64,000 nucleotides of DNA from Alkalicoccobacillus murimartini (GTDB lineage: Bacteria; Bacillota; Bacilli; Bacillales; Bacillaceae_D), in the NCBI RefSeq assembly GCF_030813245.1, contig NZ_JAUSUA010000004.1, positions 335,621-399,620 on the forward strand, in the 5' to 3' direction. The position numbers were made by a program, and so were the translations under genes. Below, piece after piece: positions 44,377-53,321 of this stretch (positions are counted from its first letter, which is position 1; the number at the start of each line of letters is the position of its first letter). The notes below the pieces were generated by a model. That model searched no databases, was not told the origin of the DNA, and saw nothing but the letters and a program-made list of their open reading frames with translations.

Positions 44377-45939
44377 ATGTTTCAGAAGAAGAGGGCAAAA
44401 ATCTCGCGTTTTGAAGAAAATAAGCCACGCCCCATTATTCAACTCAATGAAATTGAGAAACTTCCATCCACAAAAGCTCTGTCCTCAGGAATCTTACTGT
44501 CTTGGGATATAGTTCAAGAATTAACTCTTGAACATATACACCAATTGATGACTACTACTTGCACCATTGTCTTTCATATAGAGAATGAAGAACGCTTTCG
44601 GTTCATCCATGAAAGCTTGATTTCTCATCAATACTCTAAAATAGCCATTATTTCATCCGATCGCTTGATCTTAAGAGAAGCACGTAACCAACTCCCTTTG
44701 TGCGAGCCTATCCTACAAATAAATGAATATAGTTGGAATACAAATGAATTCATTGCCTATGTAAACGTTGAAGGTATTCGAACGGTGTGGCTTCAACCAG
44801 ATCATGCTGTAGCGCTCTCGAAACGATTACACAAACATGCTATTTCTGTGTGGAGCCATGGAGAGAATGCTCGAGATATGCACCGGTTACATGTTGCAGG
44901 TGTTGATGCTATCACATGTCCAATTGAACATGATAGTGCTCAATTGTTTGATGCCTACCAACGTCTTCATCTACTGGAACGACCGGTTTTTGTAGCACAT
45001 CGTGGGGCCCCTCAGCTTGATGCAGAAAATACGTTAGCTGCTTTCGAGAAAGCGGTGGAACTTGGGGCAGACGTTTTAGAAACCGACATACGTGAAACCA
45101 AGGATAAGAAGCTGATCCTTTTTCATGACCCAGATATTAACCGAACCACCTCAAAAAAAGGATTCGTGTCATCCTATACACTTAATCAGTTAAAGGATAT
45201 TCATCCTGTTGTTGAGTTAGAGACCTTTCTTAAGCACTATCAACACTCACCGCAGCTTTTGTTGATTGAGATTAAAGAAAGACACACCGTACTGCCAATT
45301 GTGCGAATGGTTGAATCTCTACAAATGGAGCAACGAGTACATATACAAAGCTTTGATCCAGTATCTCTAACAAACGTTCAAACCTTGAATCGATCCATCG
45401 GTATTAGCCTACTTTATACACACAATAAATGGTCTAAGAATCAGTTATCCCAGGCTAAAGTAAAACAAACCCTGAAACACACACAAGCCTCCTTGAATGT
45501 AAAAATGCGCAGAGTACCAAGACGCCTTAACATGAATGACTCAAGTGTTCATTTGCGAATGTTTACCTGGACTTTAACCACCAAGAAAGAGCTATACATG
45601 TATTGGTCCTTAGGTTTTTCTGGCTTAATTACGGATTGCATTCAGCATATTAAAAACGTTCCACTAGAACTTGAGGCTCAGGATTTGCCGATACTGAACA
45701 AGAATCCACTACACTTGCCCAATCAAGCAGTTGCTTGCTATGCAGACGGATCAAAAAGATTGGTAGAAGTCAGCTGGTTGGTTCAGTATGAGAATCAATT
45801 GATTAATCTTACGGATGAGTTTAAACAACAGGAAAGTGTGGATGTATGTTGCATTCACCAGTTTAACTTTAACGGAAAAAAACGAAGTATTCTATCAGAT
45901 CTGACCACAATACATGACAAAAATAAAATAGAGAGGTGA
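44377..45939 (+). CDS. Glycerophosphodiester phosphodiesterase with degenerate N-terminal copy
   Basis: 520 aa, about twice a normal GDPD. Residues 203-450 form an intact domain: His208-Arg209 in VAHRGAPQLDAENTLAAF, Glu235 and Asp237 in DVLETDIR, catalytic His250-Asp251 in LFHDPDINRTT, later LLIEIKER. Residues 1-200 have no active-site motifs but end with ISVWSHGENARDMHRLHVAG then VDAIT, which mimics the VWTVN...GVDGIITD end of a GDPD barrel, suggesting a decayed duplicate. About 75 further residues (from 451) are unassigned. No signal peptide. A small FbpA-like gene follows three bp after the stop. Confidence 0.8.
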   Translation: MFQKKRAKISRFEENKPRPIIQLNEIEKLPSTKALSSGILLSWDIVQELTLEHIHQLMTTTCTIVFHIENEERFRFIHESLISHQYSKIAIISSDRLILREARNQLPLCEPILQINEYSWNTNEFIAYVNVEGIRTVWLQPDHAVALSKRLHKHAISVWSHGENARDMHRLHVAGVDAITCPIEHDSAQLFDAYQRLHLLERPVFVAHRGAPQLDAENTLAAFEKAVELGADVLETDIRETKDKKLILFHDPDINRTTSKKGFVSSYTLNQLKDIHPVVELETFLKHYQHSPQLLLIEIKERHTVLPIVRMVESLQMEQRVHIQSFDPVSLTNVQTLNRSIGISLLYTHNKWSKNQLSQAKVKQTLKHTQASLNVKMRRVPRRLNMNDSSVHLRMFTWTLTTKKELYMYWSLGFSGLITDCIQHIKNVPLELEAQDLPILNKNPLHLPNQAVACYADGSKRLVEVSWLVQYENQLINLTDEFKQQESVDVCCIHQFNFNGKKRSILSDLTTIHDKNKIER

Positions 45940-45942
45940 CTT

Positions 45943-46107
45943 ATGAACAAGTTTTCTTCTGAACCAGATCGCAGAGATCACCTAATCTCTCGAATCATTG
46001 AATTAGGTGTCTTCAAATTAAAAAATCGCCATCTGTTTGAACTAAGTATGGCTGAGATTGATCACTTATATCACAGTTTAATGAATGATAAGAAACAACA
46101 AACCTAA
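45943..46107 (+). CDS. FbpA-like small basic protein (Fur-regulated basic protein family), copy 1
   Basis: 54 aa: MNKFSSEPDRRDHLISRIIE, then GVFKLKNRHLFELSMAEIDH and a short polar tail. The pattern R..LI..L...GV(F/Y)K..(R/Q)(H/Q)L(F/Y)EL(S/T)..EI is that of the FbpA/DUF3940 family. In B. subtilis FbpA works with FsrA-type sRNA in iron sparing. AGAGG ribosome site; start three bases after the GDPD stop, so coupled. I see no convincing Fur box nearby. Confidence 0.65.
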   Translation: MNKFSSEPDRRDHLISRIIELGVFKLKNRHLFELSMAEIDHLYHSLMNDKKQQT

Positions 46108-46144
46108 AAAAGAGATCAATGACAATGTCATTGATCTCTTTTTT
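46106..46144 (+). terminator. Terminator after the GDPD-FbpA unit
   Basis: Eighteen-base perfect stem (46106-46123 with 46127-46144), AAT loop, T6; usable in both directions. Confidence 0.92.
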
Positions 46145-46154
46145 CTTTTCATAC

Positions 46155-47498
46155 TTATCCTACAAAAAATCTCATAAGGAGTGTGGCACCAATAACGGTT
46201 GCAGCTCCACCAAGACGTGTTGAGATTTGAGCAAATGGCATAAGACCCATGCGATTTGATGCTGAAAGAATGGCAACATCACCAGTTCCACCTAAACCAC
46301 TGTGACAACCCGTTACAATAGCGGCTTCAATTGGGTACATGTTCATAAGCTTACCTACAAAGAAACCACAACCAACCATTGCAAGGACAACGGACGCACA
46401 GATAATAACGTAAGAAATAGAGAATACAGCTGCTACACTTTCCAATGGAATAAACATAATTCCTAGTCCAACCATTAATGGCCAAGTAAATGATGATGAA
46501 ACGAACTTATAAAGCTGATGTGAACCAAGCTCCATTTGAGCTGGCATAATGTTAAGGACTTTTACAAGTGCGGCCAATACAATCATAAGAACAGCACCAG
46601 AGATTCCTACCCAGCCTTCAAGAACCCCACCAAAGATAAAGAATGTACATGCTACTAGCACACCGGCACCCATCAGACGGAAATCTACAGGAGCCTCTTT
46701 TTGTTTTTCTGTAAAGACATCATTCGCACCTTTTGCACGAACTAGTACGCCATTACCATTAAGGTCAGGGCGTTTTTCCCCAAGCTTTTTCATCATTCCT
46801 GCACAAATGATCGCAACAATGTTCCCAATAATAGCTGCTGGCACTAATTGAGCAAGAAGTTCTGTTGAAGGTTGATCAATCATCGTTGCATATGAGATAG
46901 AAAGCGGAAGAATTCCTTCGCCAATTCCACCTGAAATGATGGGTACAATAATAAAGAAGAATGTATGATATAACTCATATCCAAATAGTGAACCTACAAT
47001 AAGTCCGGCAGCAATTGCACTAAGTGTACCTGCTACAAGTGGAATAAACATTCTGGCAAAGCCTTGAAGAAGAACCACACGACTCATACCTAAGATACTA
47101 CCTACTACAAGAACAGCAATGTAGGCATATAAGAAGTTGGATGTACTCATTAATGTATCAACTGCATCAATAGCAGGTGCGTTAAACCATCCTAAAAATA
47201 CTGCGACTGAAGGCAATAGTAAGGATAAGATAGCCGGTCCACCGATATCTTTAAGAATAGGCGTTTTTAGTCCTATATCTCCAAGCAGCATTCCAATAAC
47301 CATAATGACGGCGAATCCACCAATCATATCGCTTGGAAGCTCATTAAAATAAGCAGCTAAAAATACGGCTGCAGCAATAAAAATATACAAAGGTAATGGT
47401 AGAACTCCTACCTTAATCTCCATAATTTTTGCCCAGATGCCGTTGTTGTTAGGATCTTGGTTGTTCATATTACTCACGTTTTCACTCGGCATAGCCAT
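46155..47498 (-). CDS. 2-hydroxycarboxylate transporter (2HCT family, MaeN/CimH type)
   Basis: 447 aa from ATG 47498; the frame opens at a GTG that is part of the GGAGGTG site. About 11 membrane segments and the two signature re-entrant loop motifs: SGGIGEG in the N-half and GLGGTGD in the C-half, followed by the conserved Arg of the citrate/malate site region. 2HCT proteins are Na+ or H+ symporters for malate, citrate or lactate. A CitST/MalKR-type two-component system lies 3.3 kb upstream on the same strand, as its B. subtilis counterpart controls maeN. A cre-like site lies at 47532. Confidence 0.9.
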   Translation of the reverse strand: MAMPSENVSNMNNQDPNNNGIWAKIMEIKVGVLPLPLYIFIAAAVFLAAYFNELPSDMIGGFAVIMVIGMLLGDIGLKTPILKDIGGPAILSLLLPSVAVFLGWFNAPAIDAVDTLMSTSNFLYAYIAVLVVGSILGMSRVVLLQGFARMFIPLVAGTLSAIAAGLIVGSLFGYELYHTFFFIIVPIISGGIGEGILPLSISYATMIDQPSTELLAQLVPAAIIGNIVAIICAGMMKKLGEKRPDLNGNGVLVRAKGANDVFTEKQKEAPVDFRLMGAGVLVACTFFIFGGVLEGWVGISGAVLMIVLAALVKVLNIMPAQMELGSHQLYKFVSSSFTWPLMVGLGIMFIPLESVAAVFSISYVIICASVVLAMVGCGFFVGKLMNMYPIEAAIVTGCHSGLGGTGDVAILSASNRMGLMPFAQISTRLGGAATVIGATLLMRFFVG

Positions 47499-47531
47499 GT
47501 TACTAAACACCTCCGGTTAATATAGTTTCAG

Positions 47532-47545
47532 TGTAAGCGCCACCA
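47532..47545. promoter_or_regulatory. cre-like site upstream of the 2HCT transporter
   Basis: TGTAAGCGCCACCA matches TGWAANCGNTNWCA at 12 of 14 positions, about 35 bp before the start codon. Catabolite repression of an organic acid importer would be expected. Confidence 0.5.
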
Positions 47546-47625
47546 GTTAGTTTGTCGTTTTTTCTTAGTATTTTAACCTTTTAATAAATAATTTAATTAA
47601 GAATTCGACAGTTAAAATTAACCAA

Positions 47626-47655
47626 AAGCCCTTCTCACTTGGAGAAAGGCTTAAA
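47626..47655. terminator. Stem-loop at left edge of the 47.6-48.3 kb repeat region
   Basis: AAGCCCTTCTC, ACTTG, GAGAAAGGCTT: 10-bp stem with one G-U-type position. A near-copy of the stem sits at 48244-48272. No clear T run, so termination is uncertain. Confidence 0.5.
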
Positions 47656-47686
47656 ATTAATAAGAAACTTTTGGGTGGATATAAGT

Positions 47687-47805
47687 CGCTCTCGGGACGG
47701 GCGGCACGCTTTCCGAGGGAGGGCGTTGAACTAACCTGGCTATGCCAGTGTATTTCAACCCTGCCCTTTTTCTCCCTTCGGAGTCGGCCACCCGTCCCGT
47801 CCGCT
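47687..47805 (+). repeat. Structured interspersed repeat, copy B
   Basis: Diverged direct copy of the element at 38519. Arms differ in matched pairs: outer CGGGACGGG with CCCGTCCCG, CCGAGGGA with TCCCTtCGG, GGGCGTTGAA with TTCAACccTGCCC, apex CTGGC-TAT-GCCAG. Paired changes relative to copies A and C keep every helix. A 105-codon minus-strand frame through it is not protein-like. Confidence 0.85.
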
Positions 47806-48071
47806 AAATAAGAGGGAAGAAGTTTATTAATAATTAAAATTGCTATTAAAAATAAGTACATAAAAAAAGTGTAGTTAACCATGAATTTAACTTCATTTGA
47901 TGATTCTTTTGTAGCTTAAACTAGACAGAGGAATTTATTAGCGAATTACATTCATTAACTTCAATTCGGTACACGAGTACATTTATAAATAAGTCATCGA
48001 AAAGTTTCTTCACTGCTCTTTGAGATTCATTTACTATGCACTATAAATTTGCATGTATTGTACTCTATCCT
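47806..48071. other. AT-rich spacer between repeat copies B and C, nothing recognised
   Basis: About 265 bp, markedly AT-rich, with no credible frame, RNA fold or promoter pair that I can defend. It separates two inverted copies of the structured repeat. Confidence 0.6.
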
Positions 48072-48187
48072 AGCGGACGGGATGGGAGGCCGACTCCTGC
48101 AGGAGGAGAGGGCAGGTGGAAATCCACCGGCGTAGCCGGTTAGTTCCACGCCCGCCTGCGGAAAGCGTGCCCCAATCCCGGTAGCGG
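48072..48187 (-). repeat. Structured interspersed repeat, copy C (inverted)
   Basis: Reverse-orientation copy; its complement is nearly identical to copy A, including GGGCGTGGAA/TTCCACctGCCC, apex CCGGC-TAC-GCCGG, and a CTCCTGCAGGAG block. Copies B and C face each other 266 bp apart. Confidence 0.88.
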
Positions 48188-48243
48188 ATTCTGAACACTA
48201 GTTATTGATTGTCCTCTTATCCTAAAATCTCTTTCACCGCAGT

Positions 48244-48272
48244 TAAGCCCTTCTCGATGTGAGAAGGGCTTA
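48244..48272. terminator. Stem-loop after pxpA
   Basis: Perfect 12-bp stem TAAGCCCTTCTC/GAGAAGGGCTTA with a five-base loop. No T run on the minus strand, so a weak or processed 3' end for pxpBCA. Confidence 0.6.
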
Positions 48273-48289
48273 GGTATTATGGATATTAA

Positions 48290-49048
48290 TTAGAGTATGG
48301 AGGTAATTTCGATGCCTTGTTTGGTTAAGTGGTTTCTGAGTTCTTTTACAAATAACAAGGCATGCTCGCCGTCACCGTGAACACACACTGTGTCAGCTTT
48401 CATTGGGATGATACTTCCATCTACGGCTGTGACTGTTGATGTCGTGACCATCTGTAATACTTGTTTGACAGCTTGTTCGTGATCGGTAATTAATGCATTC
48501 TCAGAGGTTCGTGGTGTTAACGTGCCGTCCGGTTGATACGTTCGATCGGCAAATACCTCATTCGCTACCTTTAATCCATGTTTTTGACCGGCTTTTATCA
48601 GTTCACTTCCCGATAAACCAAACAAAACTAGATCCGGGTTAGCATCTTTTACTGCCTTGGCAATTGCCTCAGACATAATTGGATCAACAACCGCCATATT
48701 AAATAAAGCTCCATGTGGTTTAACATGTTGCATCGTTTGCTCATTTAGACGACAAAAGCCTTCAAGAGCACTAATCTGATAAAAAACAAAGTTATAAATG
48801 TCTTCAGGTGTTGTTTGAATGGGTCTTCTTCCAAACCCAAATAAGTCACTAAAACCAGGGTGTGCGCCAATTCTTGCTCCATGTTCCTTAGCTGATAACA
48901 CCGTTTTGGCCATTGTATTATGGTCACCAGCGTGGTATCCGCAAGCCACATTTACCGAAGTAACAAGTGGTAGAATCTCTTCGTCATTACCCACTTTAAA
49001 TACACCATAGCTCTCACCTAAATCACAGTTTAAATCAATTTGTGTCAT
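48290..49048 (-). CDS. pxpA: 5-oxoprolinase subunit A (LamB/YcsF family)
   Basis: 252 aa. Family motifs [61 protein letters not shown] and the C-terminal [10 protein letters not shown]. PxpA works with PxpBC to open 5-oxoproline (pyroglutamate) to glutamate using ATP. ATG 49048 has GGGGG upstream. Third gene of the unit pxpB-pxpC-pxpA, 16 bp after pxpC. Confidence 0.94.
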   Translation of the reverse strand: MTQIDLNCDLGESYGVFKVGNDEEILPLVTSVNVACGYHAGDHNTMAKTVLSAKEHGARIGAHPGFSDLFGFGRRPIQTTPEDIYNFVFYQISALEGFCRLNEQTMQHVKPHGALFNMAVVDPIMSEAIAKAVKDANPDLVLFGLSGSELIKAGQKHGLKVANEVFADRTYQPDGTLTPRTSENALITDHEQAVKQVLQMVTTSTVTAVDGSIIPMKADTVCVHGDGEHALLFVKELRNHLTKQGIEITSIL

Positions 49049-49064
49049 ATTCGTTCCCCCTACA

Positions 49065-50063
49065 TTAACCTACTTTTACACCTTTTAATGAAATCGCCGC
49101 TTTAATCTCTGCAATGTCTCGTTCAGCTTGAATATATATCTGTTCTGCCTCCTGAAGAGATACCTCTTCAAAAAGCACGGACTCACCTGGCTTTAGTTGG
49201 GCGAGCTTTGGAATATCAACAATCATGACCTGAGCAATCCGTGGATAGCCTCCTGTGGACTGTCGATCAGCAAGCAGTATTATGGGCTTCCCACCTGGTG
49301 GAAGTTGAACAGTTCCTAAGGTTACAGCTTCCGATAATAATTCAAATGGTTCAGACAATTCAATGTGTTGATCTGTATCGAGTCGATACCCCATTCGATC
49401 GGATTGAGAAGAAATTTGAAAGGCTGTGTCAAAAAACGTATTTTGACTCTCTTCTGTAAATCGATCAAAATGTGTTCCTTTTAATACGCGAATAGTGGTT
49501 TGTTCACGATTTGGAACAAATGAATTAGACACACGCCATTTAGGAAATAATTGCTGATTTGATAACTGGTTCATATATTGCTTTGCATCCTTTGACATCG
49601 GATGGACCGTTAATGTATCACCTTTTTTTAAGGCTCTACCCTTATATCCACCTATTCCTGCACGTAAATAGGTGCTTTTGCTTCCCATGACAACGGGCAC
49701 ATCGTATCCTCCTGCAATTGAAAGATAAGCACGACAACCTTTTTTTAATGGTTCAAAATGAAGAAGTGACCCTGCTGGGATGAATAGAGGTGTATTTAGA
49801 TGAAGCCTCTTTCCATTCATAACCGGAAGCATGCCTCCACCTGTTACGGCAATAAGTTGCTCTTCATCAAACTTTAAAGAAGGTCCCGTCATTGTCATTT
49901 CGAGGACGGCCTCATGTTCTGCATTACCAACAAGCATATTCGCAATTCGTAAAGACCGAGTATCCATTGCTCCAGTTACAGATACACCTTGGCTCATATA
50001 TCCGATACGTCCTAAATCTTGAATAGTTGTTTGCAACCCAGGTTTCACAACTTGTATATTCAT
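49065..50063 (-). CDS. pxpC: 5-oxoprolinase subunit C (biotin-dependent carboxyltransferase family, KipA)
   Basis: 332 aa. Motifs [47 protein letters not shown], and RMGYRLDT with [17 protein letters not shown]. Homologous to allophanate hydrolase subunit 2 and B. subtilis KipA, the antagonist partner of KipI. Its start abuts the pxpB stop, so translation is coupled. Confidence 0.93.
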   Translation of the reverse strand: MNIQVVKPGLQTTIQDLGRIGYMSQGVSVTGAMDTRSLRIANMLVGNAEHEAVLEMTMTGPSLKFDEEQLIAVTGGGMLPVMNGKRLHLNTPLFIPAGSLLHFEPLKKGCRAYLSIAGGYDVPVVMGSKSTYLRAGIGGYKGRALKKGDTLTVHPMSKDAKQYMNQLSNQQLFPKWRVSNSFVPNREQTTIRVLKGTHFDRFTEESQNTFFDTAFQISSQSDRMGYRLDTDQHIELSEPFELLSEAVTLGTVQLPPGGKPIILLADRQSTGGYPRIAQVMIVDIPKLAQLKPGESVLFEEVSLQEAEQIYIQAERDIAEIKAAISLKGVKVG

Positions 50064-50792
50064 TTAGACACGCTCCTTTAAGCTATGATATTCCTCTAAG
50101 GAGATTGGTTTAAACATGACAGTATGACCTGGCTTTAACAAGCTTGGTTCATCTCTGGTTAAGTCAAACATATTTATTGGTGTCCGACCAATCAACTGCC
50201 AGCCTCCAGGTGTAACCATTGGATATACACCGGTTTGTTTACCAGCGATCCCAACTGAACCAGCCGGAATTTCTAATCGTGGCTGTTGCTTACGGGGGGT
50301 AGCAATGGATTCTGACATGCCTCCCAAAAACGGGAAGCCTGGCGCGAAACCAATCATATACACCTGGTAACTGCCACTAGAATGAATGGAGATCACTTCC
50401 TCCACTGTTAGCTGATTATGAGCAGCTACTTCTTCAAGGTCAGGACCTAAAGATGAATCATAGCAGACTGGAATTTCAACAGTTTCTGAATCTTTATTTG
50501 TGTAAGTATCTTTACTAGTCTCAATAAACTCGTCCAGTAATTGGCGTACTGTATCACTCGGACTAAGCAAGGAAGCCGGGTTTGCTGATAATACAAGGGC
50601 AGGATTATAAAAAACAGCTACACCTGTATAACTTGGTAAACACTCAACAAAACCTGGAAAGGGAGATGCTTCAAGGAGATCAATCAGCGCAAGGATGTTT
50701 TTGTGTGTGTCTGAATCAATTTTGTTATCAAATTGAACAACCATTGTTGTTTCATTTAATGAATAAATAAGTGGAAAAGACGTCTCTCCCAT
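50064..50792 (-). CDS. pxpB: 5-oxoprolinase subunit B (KipI family)
   Basis: 242 aa. Cyclophilin-like allophanate hydrolase subunit 1 domain: VCYDSSLGPDLEEVAAHNQL, YMIGFAPGFPFLGGM, PRLEIPAGSVGIAGKQTGVY and PGGWQLIGRTP. B. subtilis KipI also inhibits the sporulation kinase KinA; whether this copy does is unknown. ATG follows GGGGGAG. It begins 28 bp after the response regulator gene, so pxpBCA may belong to the two-component operon. Confidence 0.93.
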   Translation of the reverse strand: MGETSFPLIYSLNETTMVVQFDNKIDSDTHKNILALIDLLEASPFPGFVECLPSYTGVAVFYNPALVLSANPASLLSPSDTVRQLLDEFIETSKDTYTNKDSETVEIPVCYDSSLGPDLEEVAAHNQLTVEEVISIHSSGSYQVYMIGFAPGFPFLGGMSESIATPRKQQPRLEIPAGSVGIAGKQTGVYPMVTPGGWQLIGRTPINMFDLTRDEPSLLKPGHTVMFKPISLEEYHSLKERV

Positions 50793-50820
50793 TTTGTACT
50801 CCCCCTTTATTTAGTAAATC

Positions 50821-51528
50821 TTAAAGATAAGGTTCGATCAACTCATCACAGCGAGAACTACATGTATAACGAAAAACCGGTCGGCCTACAGATCCATACA
50901 CCATGTTCACAAGCAGTACTTCCGAATCCTCGAGTAGTTTTAGGTATTTTCTAATAGAGACCTGAGATATATTTGTATCGTTTGCGATGTCTTCAGTTGA
51001 AAAAGCCGAATCTCCTCTGTTCTGAATGGCTTTCCATACAACATGTAAAGTAGAGCGAGTTAATCCTTTAGGTAATGTTGGCTTTTCAATATGTGTAGAC
51101 GTATTCTGCATTAACTTATCTAATTCTTGCTGGCTCAATACTTCTGATTGTGATGTTCTGCTCATACGACTTTTATACATGTGCAAAGCATGTTGGAATC
51201 GGTCAAAGGTAAAGGGTTTTATTAAATAATCGACTGCCCCATGACGTAGCACTTTTGAAATCGTATCAGATTCTGAAGCTGCAGAAATCATCATGACATC
51301 AACAGCTAGATCTTTCCTCCTAATTCGTTTCAAAAGATCGATTCCGTTTTTTCCTGGCATGTAGATATCTAAAAGAACTAAATCTACTTTCTCAGCCTCA
51401 ATGACATCCCATGCTTTTTCAACACCGGGTGCGATTCCAACCAATGAAAATCCCTCGCTCATTTCAATGTACCTTTTATTCAGATCTGCTACCATTGGGT
51501 CATCTTCTACAATTAATACATGTATCAT
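50821..51528 (-). CDS. CitB/CitT-type response regulator
   Basis: 235 aa. Receiver: EDD at 8-10, Asp54 in LVLLDIYMPG, Lys in YLIKPFTFDRF. C-terminal helix-turn-helix (about 165-225) with FSTEDIANDTNISQVSIRKY, the CitT/MalR/DctR form. Start codon overlaps the kinase stop by one base. Likely activates the 2HCT transporter and perhaps the pxp genes, as MalR activates maeN in B. subtilis. Confidence 0.9.
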   Translation of the reverse strand: MIHVLIVEDDPMVADLNKRYIEMSEGFSLVGIAPGVEKAWDVIEAEKVDLVLLDIYMPGKNGIDLLKRIRRKDLAVDVMMISAASESDTISKVLRHGAVDYLIKPFTFDRFQHALHMYKSRMSRTSQSEVLSQQELDKLMQNTSTHIEKPTLPKGLTRSTLHVVWKAIQNRGDSAFSTEDIANDTNISQVSIRKYLKLLEDSEVLLVNMVYGSVGRPVFRYTCSSRCDELIEPYL

Positions 51529-53135
51529 TATTCTTCGCTGTCTCCTTGCTCTTTGAATGGTATATAAATCGTGAAAATTGTTCCTATACCTACATCACTA
51601 GTCATGAGGAGATCCCCCTTTAGATTCGTCACACTTTGTTCAATTAGTGCTAATCCAAATCCACGGTCCTCTCCTTTAGTTGAATACCCTTTTTTAAATA
51701 CTTTCTCCTGTTGCTCTTGATTCATTCCTTGTCCTGAGTCACTCACTTCAATCCTCAATTGACCTTGCTTCACTTTAAGCGAAAGTTCTACCAATTTTTC
51801 GTCCGAACGGCTTACAGCCTCTACAGCATTCGTTAATAAATTTCCGATGATTGTGACGAGTTCATAAACGACATCGGGATCTCGATATTTAGGAATACTT
51901 TCCTGAATTTCTAGGTTGAAGTCTACGCCTTGTTCCCGTATATAACTTTGTTTCCCTATTAAGAAGCCTGCCAAAACTGTATCTTTTACATTTCCCATAA
52001 TTTGTTCGGTTTCATGCCCACTTACTTCTGTAAATCGAGCTAAATAATGAGCTGCCTGATCGAATTGTTTAAGGTGAATCAAGCCTTGGAGGACATGGAC
52101 TGTATTCATAAATTCATGGGTTTGAGCCCTTAATGCATTGGCATAAAGCTTAACTCCAGTCAGCTGTTCAGCAAGCATGGCTACATCCGTTTTATCCTTA
52201 AACGTTGCAATGGCTCCAACCGTCTGATTTTTGATGCGCACGGGTACTTCATTAATTAACAGTTCAAAGCCTTCCATCTTAATTTTCCGATCGAGAATTG
52301 GTGTGTTTGTGTTTAAGACATCCTTTAACTTTGTTCCAGGCAATACTTGCTCTACGTCTTGTCCAATGAGGTTTTTGTTTAACCCCATCTTCCTAAAGAC
52401 TTCATTTGCCTCTGCATTTGTTAGTCGTACTAATCCATTTTTATCAATCGCAACAATACCTTCTTTTGTCGATTCAAGCATAGCACTTCTTTCTTCAAGA
52501 AGAGTAGCGATTTCCTCAGGTTCAAGGTTGTACATTAGCTTCTTTACCCGTCTAGCGAGAAGAACCGCTCCGATTACCCCAACTATTATACTTAAGATCA
52601 TTCCCATATAAAGCGGACGTAGCATCGTTCCAATAATATCCTCAATCTGATTTAAGGTGATCCCAACAGCAACAGCCCCTATGAAATCACCATCAGCATT
52701 ATAGACAGGACTAAAGGCTCGTAAGGATTCACCTAACGTTCCTCTAGCTGTCGATACATATTCTTCCTGTCGCTCTAATGTTTTTTTCTCGTCTCCACCC
52801 TCAAAAGGAAGCCCCACTAAATCAGGATTAGGATGAGAGCGCCTTATGCCCTCGCGATCAAGCACAACAACAAAATCAGTATTTGTTGCCTCAATTACGT
52901 AATTTGTATAGTTTTGTAGTTCTTCGTTCAGCTCTAGTTCTTGCTCTAATGCGTCATGCACCATGCTTGTACCTGCAACCATACGTGCTGTATTCAGTGC
53001 AATTTCTTCTTCTTGCTCTTGAATGGTTTGAGTGGTTTCCAAGCTTATCATATAAAATGTAACAGCCAGTGAAACTAACACAATTAATGTGACAAAAATT
53101 GCAAGTCGTCGCTGTAATGTCCATTTTCTTTTCAT
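51528..53135 (-). CDS. CitA/DcuS-family sensor histidine kinase
   Basis: 535 aa from ATG 53135 (MKRKWTLQRR), which has AGGAAGAGG; the frame opens eight codons earlier. Membrane helices at about 12-34 and 165-190 enclose an extracellular PASC/CACHE domain with the carboxylate-type motif DREGIRRSHPNPDLVG. A cytosolic PAS domain follows (about 210-320), then His in ALRAQTHEFMNTVHVLQGLI, N-box NLLTNAVEAV and GRGFGLALIEQ-like EDRGFGLALIEQ. This family senses citrate, malate or fumarate directly. Confidence 0.92.
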   Translation of the reverse strand: MKRKWTLQRRLAIFVTLIVLVSLAVTFYMISLETTQTIQEQEEEIALNTARMVAGTSMVHDALEQELELNEELQNYTNYVIEATNTDFVVVLDREGIRRSHPNPDLVGLPFEGGDEKKTLERQEEYVSTARGTLGESLRAFSPVYNADGDFIGAVAVGITLNQIEDIIGTMLRPLYMGMILSIIVGVIGAVLLARRVKKLMYNLEPEEIATLLEERSAMLESTKEGIVAIDKNGLVRLTNAEANEVFRKMGLNKNLIGQDVEQVLPGTKLKDVLNTNTPILDRKIKMEGFELLINEVPVRIKNQTVGAIATFKDKTDVAMLAEQLTGVKLYANALRAQTHEFMNTVHVLQGLIHLKQFDQAAHYLARFTEVSGHETEQIMGNVKDTVLAGFLIGKQSYIREQGVDFNLEIQESIPKYRDPDVVYELVTIIGNLLTNAVEAVSRSDEKLVELSLKVKQGQLRIEVSDSGQGMNQEQQEKVFKKGYSTKGEDRGFGLALIEQSVTNLKGDLLMTSDVGIGTIFTIYIPFKEQGDSEE

Positions 53136-53280
53136 TTCATTCCTCTTCCTATTACACATGGGCTTTTTTCATGAAAATAAGTATACCACTCAGAGTTTAC
53201 GCCAACAAATAGATATTCGTAATCTGCTATTTCAACATCTATCTGTTCTACTAGATCATACCTTCTCCACAACAATAAAA

Positions 53281-53314
53281 AAAGTACTGCGGAAATTCAC
53301 TCTCCGCAGCACTT
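53281..53314 (-). terminator. Terminator after yisL
   Basis: Thirteen-base stem (53281-53293 with 53302-53314, one G-U) and T7 on the minus strand. Confidence 0.85.
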
Positions 53315-53321
53315 TTTGTCA

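Noticed and set aside
47565..47882. 105-codon minus-strand open frame over repeat copy B
   Set aside because: It reads through the structured repeat and AT-rich flanks, lacks a ribosome site and has no protein-like pattern.
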